From: Tretioscincus oriximinensis
Taxonomy: Eukaryota > Chordata > Lepidosauria > Squamata > Gymnophthalmidae
Length of the DNA: 64,000 bases
Assembly (NCBI GenBank): GCA_022410635.1
Contig: JAJVDF010000248.1
Location: 632,578-696,577, forward strand
Direction: 5' to 3'
In this document: piece by piece, positions 1-11,479 of the stretch
How positions within the stretch are numbered: position 1 is the first letter of the stretch
How the letters are laid out: the number at the start of each line of letters is the position of its first letter
The notes under the pieces: generated by a model
The model's input: only the letters and a program-made list of their open reading frames with translations
Told to the model about the DNA's origin: nothing
Database searches by the model: none
Position numbers and translations under genes: made by a program

Positions 1-2330
1 GCCCAACTACAAGTCAATATAAGATGTTAGTTTACATCACATGAAACTCACAGTAAGACTTCAGGACCCTTCCAGTTTTGTAACAGAAGAAAGGTTCTTT
101 TAAGTCTTAAGTTTTCGCAGGCTTTATATTCCAGTAACTAATTTGGCAATCAGTGTTAGTTGTTCAAGACAAGTGCGATGTGTCCCCATCACATTTCATA
201 GTGTACAGTGCTTTGCGGGCCACACATAAGGTACATTTACCTCTGGTTTACCAAGCATTTATTATAGTAGCATTTATGACAAACAATAAAACGTGGAAAC
301 AGAATAAAAGGAACATCTATTAAATATTCATTTAGAATTTATTTTCTGAGGAAGAAAGACTTTCTGCAGCACTGACTTGATACAAGTATGATTTCAGTGC
401 TTGGCAAAAGAGTAGAGTCATTATACTTCCCCTAGATTTACAAACCACCAGATTGTTAGTAGAGGGAGGGGGGAGGGTCTATGGAGGGAGGGGGGGGAAC
501 ATTTTTTTAAATCAAAACATGACCGAAATTGTGTGTTTAAACTGTAATTATTGAATGGTGTTTTTTATAAGACTATAATGGATCTAAAACAATTCAATTG
601 TTTTGAAACATCAACCAAAAATACATTAAAATGTGTCTAGGGGTATGTCTAGCTTTTTTTCTGTCTCAATTGTACTGGTCTAACATTCCCTTTGCCCAAC
701 ACTGACTGTTGTGATATTATTTCTTTATGAAGAATAAACACAAAAGAACTTAATGGCATATCTATAGCAGGAACAGTTTTATTTCTATCTTTTTTTCCCT
801 TTGTGCAGTTTTCCCCTTAACAGTTCTTTGCTCTGCTTGCTGCTTTTACAGCTTACAAGGACATTTCAATTAATGTTTTTAACTACTTCTCTAGTTTTGG
901 CCCTTGAGAGCCTTGTCCACTACTGAGTTGACATTCAAAGGCAGCTATTCAATTTCCTGGCTCACCAGTCGGGTCAAGAATCATGGCCATTATTATGTAA
1001 CAGAGCGTTCTCAATGAAGTCATACATGCTTTAAAATGCCAGGCCACATTTTGAGACCAGCAGGTTGCCAACAGTGCACAACATGCATTAGAGCTACACA
1101 TCTGGATAGCAACAAGCAGCTGTGGGATGCTATATCAAAAGGAGATGAGAGCTTATGCTTGGTTTTAATTAAAAATGGATGCTATATTTATGGCAGAGTT
1201 CACCCGATCAAGCACACTTCTACAAATGGCTTCAGTCTGCTTGCAATATTGCAAGTGTGATTATTTGCAGATAACTAGAAAAGCTTAGAAATGTGCCATG
1301 CCAGTTCAGGATTTGAACAACAGGGTTCAGTTTGAATCGAACAACGGTTCTAACAAATGTATCAAAGGTGCAAACCCAGATTCCAGTTTTAAGCAATAAT
1401 TTTAATATGAAGTTCAAGGTGTTTGAATCAAACTAAACACCTGCTGATTGACGAAAATGGTTCTGAATCAAACTGAAAAAAGGGGTGTTCAATTTGACTT
1501 TGAACCAAACAGCAATTTGTCATATGTTTGCATCTTAACAAAAGCTAGATTAAAATAGCAATACTATTAAATGGATGGAGTAGATTTATCCATTCAGTGT
1601 TTTAGTGCAAAATGTACAATACGGAGAAGTTTCACTTTAAATTGTGGCATGATTTGAATTACTAGTGGTGTGGCACTTACTGCTGACAAACATCCTCAGC
1701 TACCATAAGTAATTTTTAGTCAGGGAAATTTGGGATGCTGGTTTTTTAAGGTTTCTGTATTCAAACTGTTTCTACCCTTTCATGGTTCTCTAGCACAATC
1801 ATGGGACTGTCAATGTGACCCAGGTCTAGGATGTAAGGTAAATGTTTTTGTTTTATATTATGGTTTAGTATCCAATACACTGATGGTGTGGAAAAGGCTA
1901 AACAATCATGTTCTGAAAAACTTTGATGTAGGGCACAGCTAATATTTCTCCCAAAAGACTCATATGAATACGGAGACAAAGTGAGCAATCTATACAATAG
2001 TCAGTCAAGTTCTATGCATACCCAAGAGCAATAACATAGGCACACTACTACGTGATGTTAAATGGACATTTTATTTATTTATTTTCTGAAGAGTCCCAGG
2101 GCAAGTTACGGCAATGTAGAAAATCCACAAGGTATGATAATGTTATTGAAATATAATATTCATATCCAAGTAGACAAAAATAAACACTAAATGTTTAGAT
2201 ACAGAATTATGCTTTAACCAACTACAGAAAGCCTGATATTTTTGACATCTAACATTCTTCCTTTGGAAACTCTTCCAAAAGCCTGCAGAAGTGACACAAA
2301 AAAGGTCTTCTAAAATGTCAACACCCTTCA
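1..2330. other. Unrecognised AT-rich sequence
   Basis: No gene or clear repeat family seen. Short open frames here are not protein-like. From about 1290 to 1540 there are several degenerate copies of gaa-tc-aaac and ttcaa-type words, resembling worn repeats also seen near 10.0, 45.2 and 61.9 kb, but I cannot assign a family. Confidence 0.4.
464..498 (+). other. Putative G-quadruplex tract
   Basis: Five runs of three or more G (3, 6, 3, 3 and 8) occur within 35 bases, separated by single A residues and one 7-8 base loop. This fits the usual G-quadruplex sequence rule. No promoter or gene is visible beside it. Confidence 0.6.
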
Positions 2331-2879
2331 AACTTCTGAGGGAGGCAGAACTACGAGAAAGCCGGATCTTGTGATCTCAATACATAAGCAAATCTATATG
2401 GGAGATAGCATTCCTTGGAATATTTGGGACCAAGCCATTTAATGCTTTAAACCATTCTCAGCAGTGATTGGTTATTTAACCTGTACAGGTGTTTCAATTT
2501 GATGAAATGTCTTTCAGTAATCTGGACTAGACTATTTTGGGGGAAATAACTCTCCAGGAGATGTTCTTGCCAGGATCTTAAGGGCTAATAAGTTGGCAGT
2601 CATGGACCATTGACTAATGTGGGGCAACAGGGAAAAGGGGAATGGAAAAATACATCCAAGACAAGTCAGGATCCAAAGAAAAGCAAACATTATTTTATTA
2701 AAAATGCAACAAAAAGTTTCAAAAGCAAACAAAAGTCAAACTGCATTAAAAATAAAAAAATGTCTGAAATAGCTGATTGATAAAGATGTTATTAAAGCCC
2801 CAAACTTAAAGAAATAGTTACAATATATCTCCTATAATTGAGTGCTAACAGGATTATCTCTCCGTAGTTAAGTACTTCT

Positions 2880-3070
2880 CTTCTTAGTGATGGTTCACTG
2901 GATTTAATCTTTACTGGATAGAGACAATTTGATCAAAGTGATCCATGTTCTGATAACTTCCAGGCTAGCCTATTGCAGTGAAATCATACAGAATTACTCT
3001 TCAAAATGACCCAGAGAAAAATGCAGTGTTAACAAATCTACAGCAGACATGCATATAAAGTATATCTGCC
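2880..3070 (+). repeat. Degraded L2-like LINE reverse-transcriptase relic
   Basis: The DNA around 2935-3010 reads like the L2/CR1-superfamily segment that encodes a VIHAL-TSR-DYC type motif (gatccatgttctgataac, then an aggct-gcctattgcag stretch), but frames are broken. Neighbouring 2340-2520 and 3180-3330 resemble other parts of squamate L2-like repeats in the opposite orientation, with lower confidence. Confidence 0.4.
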
Positions 3071-3502
3071 AACATGTTTTGATGCAGAAGGCTTCTAGCT
3101 ATCATTGGCATCTGAGCCCTAGGTGGCAATAATATATCCAGAACCACCACTGTCTCACACAGCTATTCTTTCTGGGGGAAATCAACCCTATATAGAATAA
3201 TATGTTCCATAACGTTCTAGAATGATGGCTCCCATGACAACAATTCAATCTTGTCTGGATTTACTTTTAATTTATTGGGGCACATCCAGCCCATTTGACA
3301 TCCAAACAGTAGTCAAGCACTGTATAATTAATCAGTCAATTAATTAAATAAAAACAGTGTCTGAGCCTACAGGACAATAAAACTATGAGCATCTCTTGTT
3401 CCGGTTACATGTAACGTTATGTTAATTCATTTCTATGAAAAAAGGTTTCTAAACCACTTTTGTAGGCCAATGAAAGACCAAGATGAATACAACTTATATT
3501 AA

Positions 3503-3590
3503 ATTATGGATCAAGACCAATGACAATGAAATTATGGATCAGGACCAATGACAATGGAGAACAACAGCAGCAGCAGCAGCAGCAGCAGCA
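3503..3590. repeat. 28-bp tandem duplication and (CAG)n microsatellite
   Basis: A 28-bp unit starting attatggatca is present twice in direct tandem (3503-3530 and 3531-3558, about two differences). It is followed at 3565-3590 by nearly nine CAG units. No open frame runs through the CAG tract. Confidence 0.85.
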
Positions 3591-3599
3591 AAAGTATTC

Positions 3600-4960
3600 A
3601 ATATTAAAGTAAATTAGTTTCTTGTTCTATCCAATAAAGCCAAAAGTATGAGCCGATACCAATACTGTATTTGAAGATAAGTATCAGTTCACTCTTCATT
3701 CCAACTAACTGGACCCATCACTCACAAACAATGGAACAATAGCTGAACTCTCGTTTAAAGGATGGAATCAGAAGACAAAGGTTTTTTCTGCAAAGCACCT
3801 AGAGAAGAGACACCACAGCATCTCCCAGGCAATTATGCAGACAAGAAATAATTCCTGATAACCTGCAACAACTTTGGCAATCCTAACTACAAAACTATTA
3901 GTTTTTTAATTGATGGCCCATTTCATATTGATAAAAATTTGGGGCTGTAACGTCATATAAAACCATACCTATCTTACCAGCATTTTTCTAGGGAAATAAT
4001 AGAACAAACTATGGTGAATGTCTAGAAAAAGCAAACATGTGAAATAGTTTTAAAATGAAGTGATGGATCCGTTAAGCACAATCTTTTTCTTTTTTTCTTT
4101 TTTTTTTTTTACATTTCGGTTCTATGTTTGCCTTCTTACCTTCATAGGCTTTACTTGCTCCATTTATGGGCAGAAACCTTGTTCAAACAAAGTATATTTA
4201 ATTCATTTGACGTCAGATGATACTTTGCTTTCTTTCTCATCCCTAATTGACTGCTCTATCAAAGAATTTGGTATAAGGATTTTTTTAAAAATAAATGCAA
4301 ATTTTCCATTCATTAGATATTTTTCACTTCCTCTCCTTGAACTGAATTCATTTTTGACAGGATATAAATGGATAAATAATTCTGAAAACCTTCTACTTCC
4401 ATATATATCTTTAATTTTCTTTTATATGTCATAATTTCAAGATTGTTTAGTTTTAATGTTCACTACCACCTAGCCTTTTTGTGAAGGACTGTATAAACAG
4501 TTTTGTGAGAAAATAAATAACCTCCAATGTGTGGTCATGCAATTTTTTATATTCCTACTGTGTCTGCTAATCTAAGCTGTAAATATTTTTATACTTTTTT
4601 CTCATTACTTTCTGTATATTAAGCAACTTAAGATGAAATCGTATTTCTCTCCTACTGGTTTTCAGATACCAGCAGCTGCTTCAGGGCTGTTTAGATTAGC
4701 TCATGCACTACTTGGCATTTTATTATGTTCCTTCAGTCATGTGGGAACAAAGAGGCTGAACTTCATCACCAGATAGTGTATTCACCACCCATCTGAACTG
4801 TTCTTTCTCCCAGACATGAGATATTGACACAGCAGTTGTCAGCCAACTAGCTCAGCATGCTGTGATTTGCAAAGATCTGCACAGACGAGATAATGCAACT
4901 GATTTGACCCAGATGTAGCATTATTTGACCCAGACTATGAGCCCTGGGGGGGTATGTCAG
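3600..4960. other. Unrecognised sequence
   Basis: No recognised repeat or gene. A 124-codon open frame at 4060-4434 begins in a T-rich tract and is very rich in Phe, Leu, Ile and Ser, as expected from chance translation of AT-rich DNA. Confidence 0.4.
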
Positions 4961-4966
4961 TAAATC

Positions 4967-5200
4967 ATGAGATCAAAGAGCTGGAATGGACCTCAAAGCA
5001 TCATCTACCTCAACTCTGTCTCCCAAAATGACAGCACTTAAACCATCCATTAAAAATGCTTATCCACTCTCTTGTTAAAAACTTCTCATGAAGAAGATTC
5101 TAAAATATTTCAAGATATTCAAGATCATTCAGTTTCATTGAATACCGCCACTCCCATCCCAATGTCTTTCTCCTTGAAGTTAAATCCTGTTAGTTTCAGT
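4967..5200 (-). repeat. Old CR1 LINE 3' fragment
   Basis: On the plus strand the order of words is that of an inverted CR1 3' end: gagctggaatggacctcaaa, then ccatc, gttaaaaacttctcatgaag, gattctaaaatatttcaag and ccttgaagttaaatcctgt. It is much more diverged than the copies at 9.8 and 25.4 kb, so it is an older insertion. Confidence 0.6.
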
Positions 5201-5478
5201 TGAACATGTTTCAAGGACAGCTTATTTTAGGCGACAACAATATCTTAACTGCTAAAATAAACATTATGTTTTATGGTTTCACTCTCTGCTGAAACTATAC
5301 TTTGTGCTGTGAAATCATAACATGTATTATTTACATTCACTACGGTAGAAAAAGTGCGACATAAGACAAAAAACTCACTTGAGTTACAATACAAGATCTA
5401 TTGGCTAGATCTTTGAAATGAAGAATGTAGAAAGTGTTTTCCAGATCAGGTGAAATACATATCTAATTCATTTTTCAT

Positions 5479-5551
5479 TATGGTCAACCAGATATTTGTG
5501 TTATTGGAAAACAATAAAAAACAGTTTAAAAAAATATGGTCAACCAGATAT
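5479..5551 (+). mobile_element. 39-bp A-tailed micro-insertion with 17-bp target duplication
   Basis: The word tatggtcaaccagatat occurs exactly at 5479-5495 and 5535-5551. Between the copies lie 39 bases that contain an AATAAA signal and end in seven A residues. This is the signature of LINE-mediated insertion of an extremely 5'-truncated transcript end. The source transcript cannot be told from so short a piece. Confidence 0.65.
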
Positions 5552-5689
5552 CTCATACTGCCCTCTAGCCAATAGCCCTTCTTGATAAATGTTAGTGAAA
5601 GGATGGTAACTGGACAACTGCAGCAACCAATCGTTAAACAGAATAGACACATCTAAGTCCAGATTTATGGTAGTTTTAAAAGCAGAAGC

Positions 5690-6140
5690 TGTCTGGTGGG
5701 CCAAAGGCCCCTTCCACACAACATGTTAAAAACAGCAATGGTATTGAATTCCGAAATAACAAAATCATGGGTCCGTGCATACATACTGTCACCCTTTCAT
5801 AAAAAAACTCATTAGAAAATCTTTAAAACCATATGGAACTGACAAGACGACTAACCAGGAAGTAAATACTGAGAATGCTCAGTATGTGATTCTGCATTCT
5901 TGTGCTAGCATCTTCTTGTAGTGTTGTACACAGAGGAAACCTTCTCATCTCCATGGCTGCAGACTTGGCCATTTTTAAAAATACCATCAAAAGGGCAAAG
6001 GACCTTTTTTCTGGGTGCATTNAGAAAACTTCCTGTTTCTTTGAGAAGACTCCATTAACACATGGAGTGGAGTCATCACGATGATACTACCATCACAGTA
6101 GGAAAACATCATGTGCCAGCAACCTAACAATGGCTTCTCA
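5690..6140 (-). repeat. Interspersed repeat family R2, inverted copy
   Basis: The reverse complement of this stretch aligns by eye over about 300 bases with 13360-13650: shared words include aatgcaccca, gatgaga, gctcagtatttacttcct and ggttagt-gtcttgt. The two copies lie in opposite orientation 7.5 kb apart. No protein is encoded; probably a non-autonomous DNA transposon, but ends were not resolved. Confidence 0.6.
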
Positions 6141-6189
6141 TAATAGAGACTTAATCTGAATATTTTTTTTNAAAAAAATATGTTGTTCT

Positions 6190-6440
6190 TATCCAAGAAC
6201 ATAAGAACATAAGAAGAGCCAAACTGGATCGGGCCAGAACCCATCACGTCCAGCATTCTGTCTCACATAGAGGGCCACCAGATGCACCTGGGCAGTCCGA
6301 ACAGAGGAAAGCAAAATGTACCTGATCATGACTCCCTGCAAATGGCATTTCTGGAGCACTATCTGTTACTCCATCCCAGATGCAGCATAGGAGTGTGTTC
6401 CAGAACTGTTAGGACTTCATGTTGGTGTTACTGGCAGTTC
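6190..6440 (-). repeat. CR1-like LINE 3' end (aagaacat type)
   Basis: Starts with the tandem 8-mer aagaacataagaacat, then agaagagccaaactggatcg, ccagcattctgtctcac and ccagatgca. The short tandem 8-mer at the left end is the CR1-type 3' terminus, so the element lies on the minus strand. Sister copies start at 10168, 38786 and 43587. Confidence 0.7.
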
Positions 6441-6689
6441 TGTGTACCAGCCACAGAAATGTCTGGATAAACATAGCCTTTTTTTAATAGTGCATGCTGG
6501 TAACCTTTTATATAGATTAATATAATATCATCTACATCTGCTTCACACATTGTGGTGTATGGATTTTTAAGACAATTACAACTTATGCCAGAACTGAAAA
6601 CCCTAAATAGTTCTACATATTTGAATACTTGTATCATTCAGAGATCATTTATCATTCAAAGCTTTCCTAAGAGTCCAATCTGGAAGTCC

Positions 6690-6838
6690 CCATCTCGGTC
6701 ATGAAGGCAGTTGGGTGACCTTGGGAGTTCTTTGGAGCTCTCTCAGCCCACTTACTTCACACGATGTATGTTGTGAAGAAGAGAAGAATGGAAGATTATG
6801 CAAGCTTATTTGATTCCCTTCAGGTTGAGAAAAGGGGA
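6690..6838 (+). repeat. MIR-like SINE fragment
   Basis: Contains gttgggtgaccttgggag, tctctcagcccacttacttc, a ttgtgaagaagagaa stretch and then ttcaggttgagaaaagggg. This order follows the MIR-type core (gtgaccttggg-agtcact, ctcagcc, acctcac, ttgtgagga). Diverged, so the family name is tentative. Confidence 0.5.
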
Positions 6839-6839
6839 G

Positions 6840-7775
6840 GGGTTAACAACTAACTGTTCTCCTTCCCCTCCTTCTTTATGCTGAGAATTTCATCTGGGAA
6901 TAGGTAAGACCTTCTGCTCAGTACCAACAATTTTATGGAATAAAGTTCAAGTTGATACGATGGAAGCTATCTTCCAGTACATTTTCGGAAAACAGTTGGA
7001 AACATTTTCCCTCAGCCTGATATTCCAGTAGAATAAGCTTTAATATTTATGAGAGTGTGCATCTGGGTGCATGTATAAATGCATTAAATATCTTCAGGTT
7101 GCCCTAAATGCTGTGAAGCCTGAATCGTACAGAAATTTTTTCTTTAATCAAACACACACTGATTTGCCATAGGATTCAGAATTCAGACAAAGACCACATT
7201 ATCTGCATGCAACACTTCAAGGTGCTGCTGCTATTGAACATAAATAAAATTAAACTCTTCTTGCTTACACTCTACAGCAATGTAACTCTTGGACAGAGTT
7301 TCAGATTCAGGACAGATATGAACTAGTTTACTTGATTCATAGTTTATAAAATTTGGGGCATTTCTACACTCATCTCTCAATGGCAAAAGTGAAATTTTAG
7401 CCATCTGCAAAATGCTAGGAATAAAGGTTTGCAGTCCAGCCATTGACGATATGGTTTGCTGTGCAATTATAATAGATCCCACAGTAGAAGATGAAAGTGT
7501 GTCTTCTAAATGTCTTCATGTTCTGGATTAGAACACACAAAAATGCTTCTGAACCTCAATATCAAGGACTTCCATCATCCTGATCAAGGTTTATCCAATT
7601 AAGATTAGGTTCCATGCAGTGCAAACAGAGTTTACCAGTGGTGGCCAGACCTTCATAGATCCACAGTAATGTGCTAATTAATGAGATTACCTGGAAATGA
7701 ATCCTTGAAGCTTCTATTCCAGATTTCTCTTGGTTCAAAGTATCAGAACCCAAATGATAGCATCCTTTTTTTCTC
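6840..7775. other. Unrecognised sequence
   Basis: No gene or repeat recognised. The frames open on the minus strand around 7231-7482 and 7562-7753 lack splice context or family motifs. Confidence 0.35.
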
Positions 7776-7779
7776 CTTG

Positions 7780-8060
7780 TACATAAAACATCACCTTGTG
7801 CAATAAGGGAGGTGGTACAGTGAGGAAGGTCTTCTCTACAAGTACAGTCTGGCTGATAGGATAGAAAGCATTTGGTCCCAGGTTATTTAGGGCCTTATAG
7901 GTTAGAGTTAATATCTTGAATTGGGCTCGGTAGCAAACTGGCAGGCAATACAGTTCTTTCAAGATAGGTGTAAAATGTGTCCAGACAGTCATTGTGGGCA
8001 TTAGTATGTGGATGGCAGTCCACAGTTCCAGGATATAACCCAGAATATAGCACCTCAAGG
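7780..8060 (-). repeat. L2-like LINE, C-terminal RT fragment
   Basis: The minus strand encodes LPVCYRAQFKILTLTYKALN, which matches the LHWLPVRYRIQFKILLLTYKALNGLAP-type segment near the C terminus of L2/CR1-superfamily reverse transcriptases. The frame is open for about 100 codons, but only a small part of the ORF2 protein is present, so it is 5'-truncated and non-functional. Confidence 0.75.
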
Positions 8061-8451
8061 AAAAGACTAAATAGGAAAACTATTTCTGTAATATATTTAA
8101 AATTTTAACAAGTGTTTATTTCATCTTTTGATTAAGAAATTTATACCATATTTGGTGGTAACTGGTGATTGCAGTGAGCTTTTCCATCTACATTCATTAC
8201 CAAAATGCTTCATAATATCTGTGTGCAACATTTTTTCCCTTTACCAACAGATTCTGCAGATAAGCAGAATCACAATTTAGCTTGTTTTTTTCCCCTTGGT
8301 CAGTTTATGTTTGAACTCACTTTAATTACTTTGCTTTCACATATTGAATATGCTTNTCAGGTTCACTTCATTTGCACATTAGAAATCAAATTGGTTCACT
8401 CCAGTCATGAGCAAATCAGTAACATAGCAGTTTGCAGAATATTGGTTTAAG

Positions 8452-9101
8452 AAGTACTTCTCACATGGGTAATACATCTCCATTTTGTTGGCACGGGTGT
8501 CAGGTGATAGGGAGTTATCTTCACATGTGGTATAATTGTAGGTACGTGCAACAATGGTGGGATTTAATATTTGGTGAATTAAGGGATATTTTAGGGATTA
8601 ATTTGTTTAAAAATTCTGTCTTGTTGCTGATGTACAGAACTGCTGATTTTCATCCTTCTGACAAATATATAATTGAGAGATCAATATGGGCAGGACAGCT
8701 TACTCTAGCCAGAGGATGGAAGGACAAAAGCAAATGGCTGTTAAGCCAATGGTATGATTATCTGTCCGAATTTTTATTATATGATGTATTAAGAGAAAAA
8801 CGTCTTATAAATATGGGTGTCCTACAGAGATCCACTTGGGAAATAAACTGGCAGAAACTGTTGGCCGTTGGTGTCAACTTTAACAGAAGCGCTACTCTGG
8901 CACATACTATTGCTATGATATCTGATGCAAGACTACTACTGTAACCATCATACTGATGAATCTTATGTATGATCTCCTGGGGCGGGTGGGTGAGGGTTTT
9001 GTTTATGTAATGTGTTATATGTTTTGTTTTAAGATATGTAATCTGTTTCATGTGTTTGTTTTGTTTAATAATAATAAAATAAAATAAAAAAACAAGTACT
9101 T
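8452..9101 (+). mobile_element. 5'-truncated L1 LINE with target duplication
   Basis: Flanked by an exact 8-bp repeat, aagtactt, at 8452-8459 and 9094-9101. The insert (8460-9093) holds an open ORF2 C terminus ending at 8944: it contains CWHGC, then GSYLHMWYNC, the Cys/His-rich end typical of L1 ORF2, followed by VQQWWDLI. The first Cys pair is altered relative to the usual CWxC. A short 3' UTR and an A-rich tail (aataataaaataaaataaaa) follow. The open frame of about 160 codons implies a fairly young insertion. It lacks the endonuclease and most of the RT, so it is dead. Confidence 0.8.
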
Positions 9102-9297
9102 TTTTACTTCAGATTTACAGTCCCAAAACCCCAAATCCCCTCATAATCACTAAAGACCATTTCTTTTTATGATGATACTAAACATTTTCCAAAAAAGACT
9201 GTCAGATGACGTCTTCAGGACTTCTCCAGTAAAGACTTTCATTTCCAAAGTGTTGTAATAGGTTGCTATTCTGATTGCTAGAAAGATAATGAGTTAT

Positions 9298-9480
9298 TAA
9301 TTTTATTTATTTATTTGCATTTCTATACCACCCTATACCCAAAGGTTTTATAATGATTAACAATAAAAATAGAAATAACATATTAAAAACAACCATGCTG
9401 GAAAGTAGGGCACGGATCAGGTTTTTTCAGCCAAAGACCAGGTTAAAGATGTGTGTGCATTAATGATGTGATCATATCCC
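9298..9480 (-). repeat. L2-like LINE 3' end
   Basis: Begins with (ttta)n, then gcatttctataccaccctat, acccaaaggtttt and, further on, cagccaaagaccaggttaaa. The same word order recurs at 12600, 32163, 40040, 41125 and 43315. The (TAAA)n tail lies at the left, so the element is inverted. Confidence 0.7.
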
Positions 9481-9806
9481 TTAAAAACTGAGATTACTAT
9501 TCTATTACCTTCTAGTGTAAAATATATTTTGCAGGGAATTGAGATCAAATAGGGTTGTCATGCCATGGATAGCAATTTTAGGGTGCTGATCTAGCCACAA
9601 AAGCAAAATCCATAATTTTTTTGGCAGCTTCGTTGTAAGGGGGGGTTGGATTTGAGAATAGTTTGGTAAGGAGGATGGGACTGGTGTGGGACAGGACTGC
9701 AAATGTGTTCTGGATTTTCTGTCTTGGAGTATAACAATGCTAAGAGTAAATGAAGGTTTTGCATTCTTCTCCTACTACAAAATGCCTAGATGCAATTGAT
9801 GGGTCA

Positions 9807-9905
9807 TAGAATCATAGAATCATAGAGTTGGAAGGGACCTCCAGGGTCATCGAGTCCAACCCCCTGCTCGATGCAGGATTCATTAAACCATCCCAGAAAG
9901 ATGAC
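9807..9905 (-). repeat. CR1 LINE 3' end
   Basis: Starts with tcatagaatcatagaatcat and gagttggaagggacctcc, then gggtcatcgagtccaaccc and ctcgatgcaggattcatt. It is nearly identical to the 3' end of the CR1 at 25.4 kb, and severely 5'-truncated to about 100 bp. Confidence 0.9.
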
Positions 9906-10167
9906 TGTGTGACCTAAGTTGATGGCTAGAATGGCTGCGGTCTGATCCAGCAGATCTCCTCTTACATTGTAAAAGATTATCATATGATATTGTCCTTCTT
10001 AGAGATATGTACAGTCTAAAATCCCATATTTGGTTGACATTGGGCTAAATACATATTCAGTTTATTTAACCAAATTATTGTCTATGTTCAAAAATGAACT
10101 AGTTCAAAAATAAAATATATCGTTTTTCCATTAGAAAAAAAAAACTTCTTCAAATGCAAAATCAAGA

Positions 10168-10240
10168 ACATAAAAGGAGTCCTGCTTAATCAGGCTACAG
10201 CCCATCTAGTCCAGCATTCTGTATCANCAGTGGCCCACCA
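10168..10240 (-). repeat. CR1-like LINE 3' fragment (aagaacat type)
   Basis: Short copy of the family at 6190: aagaacataaaaggagtcct, then cccatctagtccagcattct and gtggcccacca. Only the terminal 70 bases are present. Confidence 0.65.
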
Positions 10241-10581
10241 ATTGTATTGAACAAATCTGATTTGTTCAAAATTTTGGAGTACTGAAGAACCATAGATTCT
10301 ATTCCATGAGAACATTCATGTGCACAAACAGGTCAATGAAATTTCCAAATAGATTTCATTTATAGCATTCCTTTCACCAAACGGTGGCACATATAGTTTT
10401 TATTGCATTCTTCACAACAGATACCCTTTGAAGTACGTGGGGCTGAGAGAATTGTAAAGAACTCAGGTTTCATGGAGGAGTGTGGAATCAAACTGGGAGA
10501 CCATCAGATAAAGAGTCCAGCACTCTAAGCATTACAACAAACTATTGCAAATCAAACTTTGTGCACTCCTAATTCTTATTA

Positions 10582-10934
10582 GGCACGGATAGCTCAGGCA
10601 CGGATAGCAGGCACGGATAGCTCAGTTGCTTAGGAATTCGTCTCTCGCCTGGGAGATCGGGTTTCGAAGCCCTGTGTNGGAAGTGGGGAGGGGTGAGCAC
10701 CTTCCACTAGCCTGTAGCTCTAGCCAACCCAGCTATTCGAAAGCATGAATTGCAAGAAATTGCAACTGAATGCAAGTAGATACATGGGAACCACCATAGC
10801 CCGGTGGGGAAGATAAAATGTGAGCCTTCGGGCAAAATATATCCTTGTAAGCCGCTTTGAGTCCCTTTGAAAGGTGAGAAAAGCAGGGTATAAGAACCAA
10901 GTTCTTCTTNTTATTATTATTATTATTATTATTT
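10582..10934 (+). mobile_element. tRNA-derived SINE, full length, tripled 5' head
   Basis: The tRNA-like head has an A box (tagctcagttgcttagg) and a B box (gggtttcgaagcc). A body of about 200 bp carries tagctctagccaacccagct and ccttgtaagccgctttgagt, and the end is (tct/tta)n. The first 13-15 bases of the head, ggcacggatagctca, are present three times in tandem (10582, 10597, 10610). Other copies in this window: 14371, 19472, 20398, 25210, 28838, 34858, 42905, 44003 and 53433. Confidence 0.85.
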
Positions 10935-11280
10935 GCTATTATATTTTAGTGTGTCAGATTATAATTAGTAAAATATTTCACTATTGTTCAAAAAACAAGT
11001 AAAGTAGTCTCACCATCACCACTGGCATCAGCTGATGCAAATCAAACTGAAATCTGGGATTAGATTTACTTAATTATTTTAAGTTCTTGAAACTCTTCTT
11101 ATTCTTGAACCTTATCTGCCCTTCTGGGTTTAAGTCAATTGAGTTCCAGTGCCTCCTATAGTTATTTGTCAAACATGGGGACCGGACAAGCAAGACTATA
11201 ATAATAAAGGATTAATGTGTGCCATTCAAAGGTGAATAATATTAGCTAGCTAATGAGGTTTTTCACAAAGCTTACAGAAG

Positions 11281-11470
11281 TCCAACAATCCAGAAAAGAA
11301 GCTAGTAGCACTTTGGGACTAACTTGAGAAAAGTGGGTGGCATAAGCTTTCATAGACACGTCTACCTCTATGAAAGCTTATGCCACCCACTTTTCTCAAG
11401 TTACTCTCAAAGTGCTTCTAGCTCCTTTGCTGGACTTTCTGCTAGACTAACACGGCTATTTCTCTGAAAA
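11281..11470. mobile_element. Foldback repeat with 35-bp perfect arms
   Basis: Arms 11321-11355 and 11368-11402 are perfect reverse complements around a 12-base loop. Outer sequence extends the pairing imperfectly to about 11281 and 11440, and a single-copy tail (gctagactaacacggctatt) follows. Related non-palindromic copies lie at 18007-18135 and 29882-30012, so this copy looks like an inverted dimer of an interspersed repeat. Confidence 0.85.
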
Positions 11471-11479
11471 AAATAGCCC

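Noticed and set aside
4060..4434. 124-codon open frame
   Set aside because: Starts in a poly-T tract and is dominated by Phe, Leu, Ile and Ser; no motif, splice context or homology visible.
10613..10668. Functional tRNA gene
   Set aside because: A and B boxes belong to the SINE head; the sequence continues into the SINE body and does not fold as a complete cloverleaf.
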